Below, in pieces: positions 47,299 through 52,254 of a stretch of 52,254 nucleotides of DNA. Origin of the DNA: an uncultured Pseudoxanthomonas sp. (GTDB lineage: Bacteria > Pseudomonadota > Gammaproteobacteria > Xanthomonadales > Xanthomonadaceae); assembly GCA_946886405.1 (NCBI GenBank), contig CAMPIO010000018.1, positions 1 through 52,254 on the forward strand, read 5' to 3'. The translations under genes were made by a program, and so were the position numbers. The notes under the pieces were generated by a model. It made no database searches and was not told the origin of the DNA. It was given only the letters and a program-made list of their open reading frames with translations. Every line of letters begins with the position of its first letter. Within the stretch, counting starts at the first letter, position 1.

Positions 47299-49265
47299 CT
47301 ACCTTGCCAGTCCCTGCTGCTGTCCCTGCACTTGGCGCTGCTGAACATCGATCATGGTTTGCTGATCCTGCCGCTGCGTTTCCTCGCTGAACTCCTGCAT
47401 GCTCTGCCGCAACGGTCGCTCAGCCGCCTGCGCTGGATCGATCGTATCCTTGCGCTGATCCAGGATCCGGTTGTGGGGATGATTCCACACCGCCATCAGA
47501 CCACCGTCGCGGGTCTGGACGAGAGCACTGATCTCGGGCAAGTGATTGCGCCGCGCCTCCAACGCGATCGTTCCGGCGAGTTGTTCGCGCTGTTGCTGCG
47601 TCCAGTGCGAATCCATCCGCGGCTCCAACCCATCCAGGTGATCCATCGCCTGATTGAACAGCGGGGTGTCCTGGGCCTGCGCCCGCCATGGCTTCTGTTG
47701 GTCATCCCAAGCGTGAGCATCGGCCAGGGACTCGGCCCACAAACGCCTCCCGTCGGGCGACCCGGTGAATTCCTGCTGCACGACTTTGGCGGCGGCATGG
47801 TCACCCTCCTGCAGCGCGTCGATCCAGCGGTCGACCACCGGGTCGCCACTTGCGCGGATCCGCTCCGCAGCCGCGATCGGCACGTGCTGATGGTCGCGTG
47901 CCCCATGCTGGCGCCCTGGGTGTGGTGGAAATGGCCTGGCTTTGCCGGGATGTGGCTGGTGTCCAGATAAGGACGCGGCATCTTATTCGCGCCAAGATCC
48001 AGCCCTTCCATTTCGATCAGGTCTTCCTTCAAACCGAGCCCCACCATGTCGATGGCGATCTGCGGTCGCGCCCCTTTGTATGACACATTGGCCCGGTCTT
48101 CTGCGGCGACGATCTGCTCGAGCGCCCAGGTACCGTAGTAGTTGGGATAGTCGGCGGTGGGGTTGGGCTTGTGCTCGCCAAGGCCGACCGGTCGCTGGCC
48201 AGGCTGGGCATGCACATGTGAAGGGCGATCGAAGTAGTGCTGGCCCATCGCGGCGACGTTAGCGGGCGTCTGCGAAAGGCTGCCATCCTGGTTGAAGGTG
48301 AGGCCGGGAAGGGCTTGTGGCGGTGTCGTCGAATTGCCACGGATAATGAAATCTTCAATCCGCGTATTTCGAATTCTGGCCATTTCAGGAAGGCCAGCAG
48401 AAGGATTGCCTTGCTGCTCTCGACTGAGCAATGCATTCCATCCGGAGATATTGGCTTTCGCTTCATCCTCGCGTCCTGCCTGGATATAGGCACGCAGCTC
48501 ATCCGAATAGTCGTGTAAAGGCCCGTGCACTTGGGCCTGCGTACTAATGTCCTGTATGAAGGTGCGGTTCGCCTGATCCCTAGCGGCATCACTGAAGCCG
48601 TGCTGGATTTCGTGGCCCAGTACGAAGGTCAGGTCTTGGGCGTTGTACAGTCCCTGCGGGTTGGCAGGGGAATTGGTCTGCAGGCGTAACGGTGGCAGGT
48701 TGATGCCCTTGGGCGTGCCATCCTGCTGCAGGGTATTGCCGTCGTAGGTGGCGCCAGCTGCCATGCTGTTGCCAAGCAGGCTGAAATGCTGCACATGTCC
48801 CTTCGTCACCGCGTCCTTGATCTGTGTCGCCAGCACCGGCGATTCGTTCAAGGTGGACTGCAGGTTGGTCACCATGTCCTGGTTGACGGTATGCGTCTGC
48901 CCGGCGGGGTTCTGCCAGGTCTGGTGGGCGAAATCGACGATGATTGCCTGTAGGCCGACCACCGCCCTGAGGTCGTCGCCAGCGGCGCTGCCGCTGGGTT
49001 GGAAGCTGGCCGCCGGTACTGTGATTACGCCAGGCGCCTTTCCGTAGGTGCCAGTCAGATTAGGTGTGGCGACTGGTGTTTCCAAGGCAAAGCCCTTGAT
49101 CTGCCCGGCGGCAGCCTGCCTGTTGAGTAGGCCGAGCCGGTCGGCATCGGCAACGACTGCCGCGCGCAGTTGCGCTTCCTGGTCGGGCGTGGTGCCGGGC
49201 TGCGCGGCGAACCGTGCTAACGCCGCTTCGAGTTGGGGGTTAGGGTTGGGGTTGGGGTAGGCCAT
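47299..49265 (-). pseudogene. Putative type IV secretion effector: zinc-peptidase domain plus XVIPCD-like C-terminus, split by a one-base frameshift
   Basis: The upstream frame starts at ATG 49265 (AAGGA 11 bases before) and encodes an N-terminal Pro-Asn repeat, a ~450-residue body with HExxH at 218-222 (LGHEIQHG) and a possible third ligand E256 in SDELRAY. Near residue 454 the frame becomes Ser/Arg nonsense, while the frame one base back carries on coherently as GARDHQHVPIAAAERI to the stop at 47299. The C-terminal ~110 residues (LAGTIALEARRNHLPEISAL, MAVWNHPHNRILDQRKDT, AAERPLRQSMQEF, Gln-rich tail) resemble XVIPCD, the recruitment domain of Xanthomonadales antibacterial T4SS effectors. 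Adding one G to GGGG at 47901-47904 restores a single 655-residue protein. Sequencing error, a real null mutation or -1 frameshifting are all possible. Confidence 0.75.
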
Positions 49266-49286
49266 GACACTGCTATCCTTTGCAGA

Positions 49287-49937
49287 CTAACGTCCATTCA
49301 GCATGCTGATCGAGTTGGCACAGACGCGACCTGGCTCGCCGGGGACCACGTTCTGCGGCACGATCTGCATTGCGAAATCACTCTTGTAGTAGCGCCAGCT
49401 TTCAAGCTGACCGATCTCGCCGCGGATCTCTACAGCACGAAAGCCCGTCGCGACCAATGCGCTGTGATAGAACTCAAAGTCCAACTCGCAGATGGGCGTC
49501 ATATCGGCAAAACGCGCTTTCGAATTCCTGAAATCCAGGTATACCGATTTCAGATTTGAGGGGGTTTCTTCAAGGAAGCCGACAACGTAGCTCCAGTCCG
49601 AACCGAGAGGACCTTCGGATATAAACTGGTGCTCATCCCAAGGGACCTTGGAGAGCTTCAACTCCAGGGTCGTCCGAACAAGATCCAAGTTGAGGTCGCT
49701 ACGCGATTCCAGCCCCTCGATCAGCTTCAGGAACCGCTTGCCGATCTCGTCGGCGGAAAGCGATGGACTTTCATTCGCAGGACTGATGTCTGACGTGGTC
49801 ATCGCAGCGATCTCCTTGGCAGGCTCAAGTGTCTCGGATGAGGTGGCGCAACCGGCAGGAATCACGGTAGCGATCGCAAGAAGCAGTGATGCGACACGGT
49901 GGAAAAGTGCACTGCGCAGGGGCGGCGTCATCATCAT
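49287..49937 (-). CDS. Putative secreted lipoprotein, candidate immunity protein for the T4SS effector
   Basis: A 216-residue protein with a signal sequence (SALFHRVASLLLAIATVIPA) ending in PAGCATSS, an imperfect lipobox with Pro at -3. The mature part is acidic and beta/alpha mixed with two later cysteines (PICELDF, RVCANS). I start at ATG 49937, where GGAA lies upstream; in-frame ATGs at 49934, 49931 and 49952 are alternatives. It is 21 bases upstream of the effector, the order seen in XAC2610-XAC2609 of Xanthomonas citri, where the lipoprotein inhibits the effector. Assignment as immunity protein is by context only. The gene is clearly more AT-rich than its housekeeping neighbours. Confidence 0.65.
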   Translation of the reverse strand: MMMTPPLRSALFHRVASLLLAIATVIPAGCATSSETLEPAKEIAAMTTSDISPANESPSLSADEIGKRFLKLIEGLESRSDLNLDLVRTTLELKLSKVPWDEHQFISEGPLGSDWSYVVGFLEETPSNLKSVYLDFRNSKARFADMTPICELDFEFYHSALVATGFRAVEIRGEIGQLESWRYYKSDFAMQIVPQNVVPGEPGRVCANSISMLNGR

Positions 49938-50269
49938 GGCGTTCCATCGCATGGGATTCGTGCCAAACCTATCACCGCGCATCAGGAATTGGAAATTCGG
50001 CCCGCCGCAAAGCGCGAGTGCCCGCTCCCCGGCACTTGTCTGTCATGGAATCACGCCAGATAGCAGCCCGGTTTGTGACACGACGCAATCTGCCCGCGCA
50101 GTTATTGCGATGCGTTGGCAACCACGAGTGGATCCGTTCAGTCCAGCAGAGCCATCGCAGGCCCAAGGAAGCGAAGCGACGACGGCTTTTCATCGAGATA
50201 CGGATAGAAGCACCGATATCGGAAAGCCACGCTGAAGCAAGATCGCCCTGCTTGAACCTTTCGCTCGAT
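49938..50269. other. Gene-free AT-richer region between the effector cassette and tkt
   Basis: About 330 bases of mixed, comparatively AT-rich sequence. Short open frames (for example 49972-50193 minus) lack ribosome sites and recognisable domains. It should contain the promoter of the minus-strand effector cassette, but no convincing -35/-10 pair was seen. It may mark one edge of the acquired segment; no direct repeats or tRNA flank it. Confidence 0.4.
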
Positions 50270-50300
50270 CCAAAAAAGAAAAGCCGGGCAATGCCCGGCC
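50270..50300 (-). terminator. Rho-independent terminator of tkt
   Basis: Hairpin arms GCCGGGCA/TGCCCGGC (50283-50299, one-base loop) followed on the minus strand by TTTTCTTTTTTGG. It lies 24 bases after the tkt stop and is the best intrinsic terminator in the window. Confidence 0.9.
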
Positions 50301-50323
50301 TTTCTCGGTCTCGCGGTACCCGC

Positions 50324-52254
50324 TCAGAGCGACTTCGCCGCCTCGACCACCGCGTCGGCGGTGATGCCGAAGTGCTTGTACAGCGCGTCGGCCGGCGCGG
50401 AGGCGCCGAACGTGGTCATGCCGATCACCGCGCCGTCCAGGCCCACGTACTTGCCCCAGAAGTCGCTGATAGCGGCTTCGATGGCGACGCGCTTGCGCAC
50501 GGCCTTGGGCAGCACGGCTTCACGGTAGGCGGCGTCCTGACGGTCGAACACGTCGGTGGACGGCATCGACACCACCCGCGTCTTGATGCCCTGCGCATCC
50601 AGCGTGGCCTTGGCCTGCGTGGCCAGGCCCACTTCCGAACCGGTGGCGATCAGGATGACGTCCGGCGTGCCCTCGGCATCGGCCAGCACGTAGCCGCCGC
50701 GTGCGATATCGCCCACCTGCGCCTCGGTGCGCGGCTGGTGCGGCAGGTTCTGGCGCGAGAACACCAGGCAGCTCGGGCCGTCCTGGCGGACGATGGCCTG
50801 CTTCCACGCCACCGCCGATTCCACCGCATCGCACGGACGCCATACGTCGTTGTTCGGGATGTAGCGCAGCGAGGCGAGGTGCTCGACCGGCTGGTGGGTG
50901 GGACCGTCTTCGCCCAGGCCGATGGAGTCGTGCGTGTACACGTGGATCGCATGCGCCGGGATCAGCGCGCTCATGCGCACGCCGTTGCGCGCGTAGTCGC
51001 TGAACACCAGGAACGTCGCATCGAACGGTACGAACCCGCCATGCAGCGCCAGGCCATTCGCAATCGCGGTCATGCCGAACTCGCGCACGCCGTAGTAGAC
51101 GTAGTTCGCGTTCGGATCGGTGGTGGAGACCGACTTGCTGGCCTTCCACAGCGTCAGGTTGGAGTGCGCCAGGTCGGCGGAACCACCGACGAGTTCCGGC
51201 AGCAGCGGCGCGAACGCTTCGATGGCGTTCTGCGAGGCCTTGCGCGACGCGATGACCGGGCCTTCGGCCTGCACCTTGGCGATGTAGGCATCGGCCTGCG
51301 CGACGAAGTCGGCCGGCAGTTCGCCCGATGCACGGCGCTTCAGTTCGGCGGCCTGCTCCGGGAACTGCGCGGTATAGGCGTCGAGCAGCGTGTTCCAGTC
51401 GGCTTCCAGTGCCTTGCCTGCGTCGACCTTGTTCCAGCCGGCGTAGAGGTCGGCAGGCACTTCGAACGGACCGTACGGCCATTCCAGCGCGGTGCGCGTG
51501 GCCTCCAGCTCTTCCTTGCCCAGGGGTGCGCCGTGGCTCGATTCCTTGCCGGCCTTGTTCGGCGAACCGAAGCCGATCGTCGTACGGCAGCAGATCAGGG
51601 TCGGCTTGTCGGCAGCCTTCAGCGCGGTGTCGATCGCGGTCTTGATCTCGACCGGATCGTGGCCGTTGACGTTGCGCACCACCTGCCAGCCGTACGCCTC
51701 GAAGCGCGCGGGCGTGTCGTCGGTGAACCAGCCATCGGTATTGCCGTCGATGGAAATCTTGTTGTCGTCCCAGAAGCAGACCAGCTTGCCCAGGCCCCAG
51801 GTGCCGGCGAGCGAAGCGGCTTCGTGCGAGACGCCTTCCATCAGGCAGCCGTCGCCCATGAACACGTACGTCCGGTGGTCGATGAGGTCGTGGCCCTCAC
51901 GGTTGAATCGCTGCGCCAGCAGCTTCTCGGCCAGCGCGAAGCCGACCGCGTTGGCGAAGCCCTGACCGAGCGGACCGGTGGTGGTTTCCACGCCCGGCGT
52001 CTCGTGGCGCTCCGGATGGCCTGCCGTCTTGCTGTGCAACTGGCGGAAGTTCTTCAGCTCCTGCAGCGGCAGGTCGTAACCAGCCAGGTGCAGCAACGCG
52101 TAGTGCAGCATCGAGCCATGGCCGTTGGACAGCACGAAGCGGTCGCGGTTGAACCAGTGCGGGTTCGACGGGCTGTGGCGGTAGTAGTCGTTCCACAGCA
52201 CTTCGGCGATGTCGGCCATGCCCATGGGCATGCCGGGGTGGCCGGAGTTGGCGG
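50324..52254 (-). CDS. tkt: Transketolase, 5' end cut by the window
   Basis: TPP- and metal-dependent transfer of two-carbon ketol units in the pentose phosphate pathway. The visible part is 642 residues; the reading frame continues through the window edge as [14 protein letters not shown], so roughly 20-25 N-terminal residues are missing. The TPP motif [20 protein letters not shown], the transketolase signature [17 protein letters not shown] and [20 protein letters not shown] are intact, as is the C-terminal domain. The internal ATG at 52231 is not the true start. Together with gap, pgk, fba and pyk it makes a loose central-carbon block interrupted by the accessory genes. Confidence 0.96.
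   Translation of the reverse strand, partial: ANSGHPGMPMGMADIAEVLWNDYYRHSPSNPHWFNRDRFVLSNGHGSMLHYALLHLAGYDLPLQELKNFRQLHSKTAGHPERHETPGVETTTGPLGQGFANAVGFALAEKLLAQRFNREGHDLIDHRTYVFMGDGCLMEGVSHEAASLAGTWGLGKLVCFWDDNKISIDGNTDGWFTDDTPARFEAYGWQVVRNVNGHDPVEIKTAIDTALKAADKPTLICCRTTIGFGSPNKAGKESSHGAPLGKEELEATRTALEWPYGPFEVPADLYAGWNKVDAGKALEADWNTLLDAYTAQFPEQAAELKRRASGELPADFVAQADAYIAKVQAEGPVIASRKASQNAIEAFAPLLPELVGGSADLAHSNLTLWKASKSVSTTDPNANYVYYGVREFGMTAIANGLALHGGFVPFDATFLVFSDYARNGVRMSALIPAHAIHVYTHDSIGLGEDGPTHQPVEHLASLRYIPNNDVWRPCDAVESAVAWKQAIVRQDGPSCLVFSRQNLPHQPRTEAQVGDIARGGYVLADAEGTPDVILIATGSEVGLATQAKATLDAQGIKTRVVSMPSTDVFDRQDAAYREAVLPKAVRKRVAIEAAISDFWGKYVGLDGAVIGMTTFGASAPADALYKHFGITADAVVEAAKSL

Noticed and set aside
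47299..47883. The effector C-terminal part as an independent gene starting at GTG 47883
   Set aside because: No ribosome site, the frame is coherent upstream of the GTG, and one added base joins it to the peptidase part.
52196..52231. ATG 52231 as the true transketolase start
   Set aside because: The frame continues upstream into the conserved [14 protein letters not shown] motif and off the window edge.

Overview
The window is high-GC gammaproteobacterial chromosome, best matched to the Xanthomonadaceae (Pseudoxanthomonas, Stenotrophomonas or Lysobacter relatives). That placement rests on gene content and order, on the short GTAGGAGCGACGTGAGTCGC and TCATCCCRGCGAA palindromic repeats scattered between genes, and on a type IV secretion effector with a xanthomonad-type C-terminal recruitment domain. 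It is inference from recognised families, not a database result. No rRNA, tRNA, CRISPR array, insertion sequence or replication origin was seen.

Layout. 1-243 is a tandem palindromic repeat patch. 244-7506 (minus) holds an rRNA methyltransferase, an alanine/glycine:cation symporter, a GNAT acetyltransferase and an RND efflux pump with its lipoprotein adaptor. 7671-23454 is dominated by assimilatory sulfate reduction and cysteine synthesis: cysNC and cysD on the minus strand; cysJ, cysI and cysH divergently on the plus strand; then cysB, cysG and cysK after an insert that carries an AlgZ/AlgR-like LytS/LytTR two-component pair, a small lipoprotein, a Phd/ParE toxin-antitoxin pair and two small membrane proteins. 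Together these genes take sulfate through APS, PAPS, sulfite and sulfide to cysteine, with siroheme from CysG for CysI and CysB as likely activator.

23673-27332 (minus) is a glyoxalase-like gene and an emrRAB-type multidrug efflux locus with a MarR regulator and a clear operator. 27585-37679 (minus) is central carbon metabolism: class I fba, pyk, a HAD phosphatase, pgk, two envelope proteins (DUF3999/DUF2339) and gap. Transketolase at the right edge (50324-52254, cut by the window) belongs to the same pathway.

37843-42110 (plus) has ompW behind a perfect FNR/Anr box, an S1/P1 nuclease, modABC with a Mop-less ModC, and a flavin reductase. 42120-44594 (minus) is a BlaI/M56 signalling locus in which the M56 peptidase carries a TonB-like C-terminus and is followed by a second TonB-like lipoprotein; the promoter carries two 12-bp operators exactly two helical turns apart. 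44704-46647 is an acetyl-CoA hydrolase/transferase family protein.

The most unusual block is 46781-49937 (minus): a secreted lipoprotein, a putative zinc-peptidase T4SS effector with an XVIPCD-like C-terminus that is split by a one-base frameshift, and a small one-TM protein. Its upstream part is visibly more AT-rich than the rest and looks acquired. It reads as an interbacterial effector/immunity cassette inserted between housekeeping genes.
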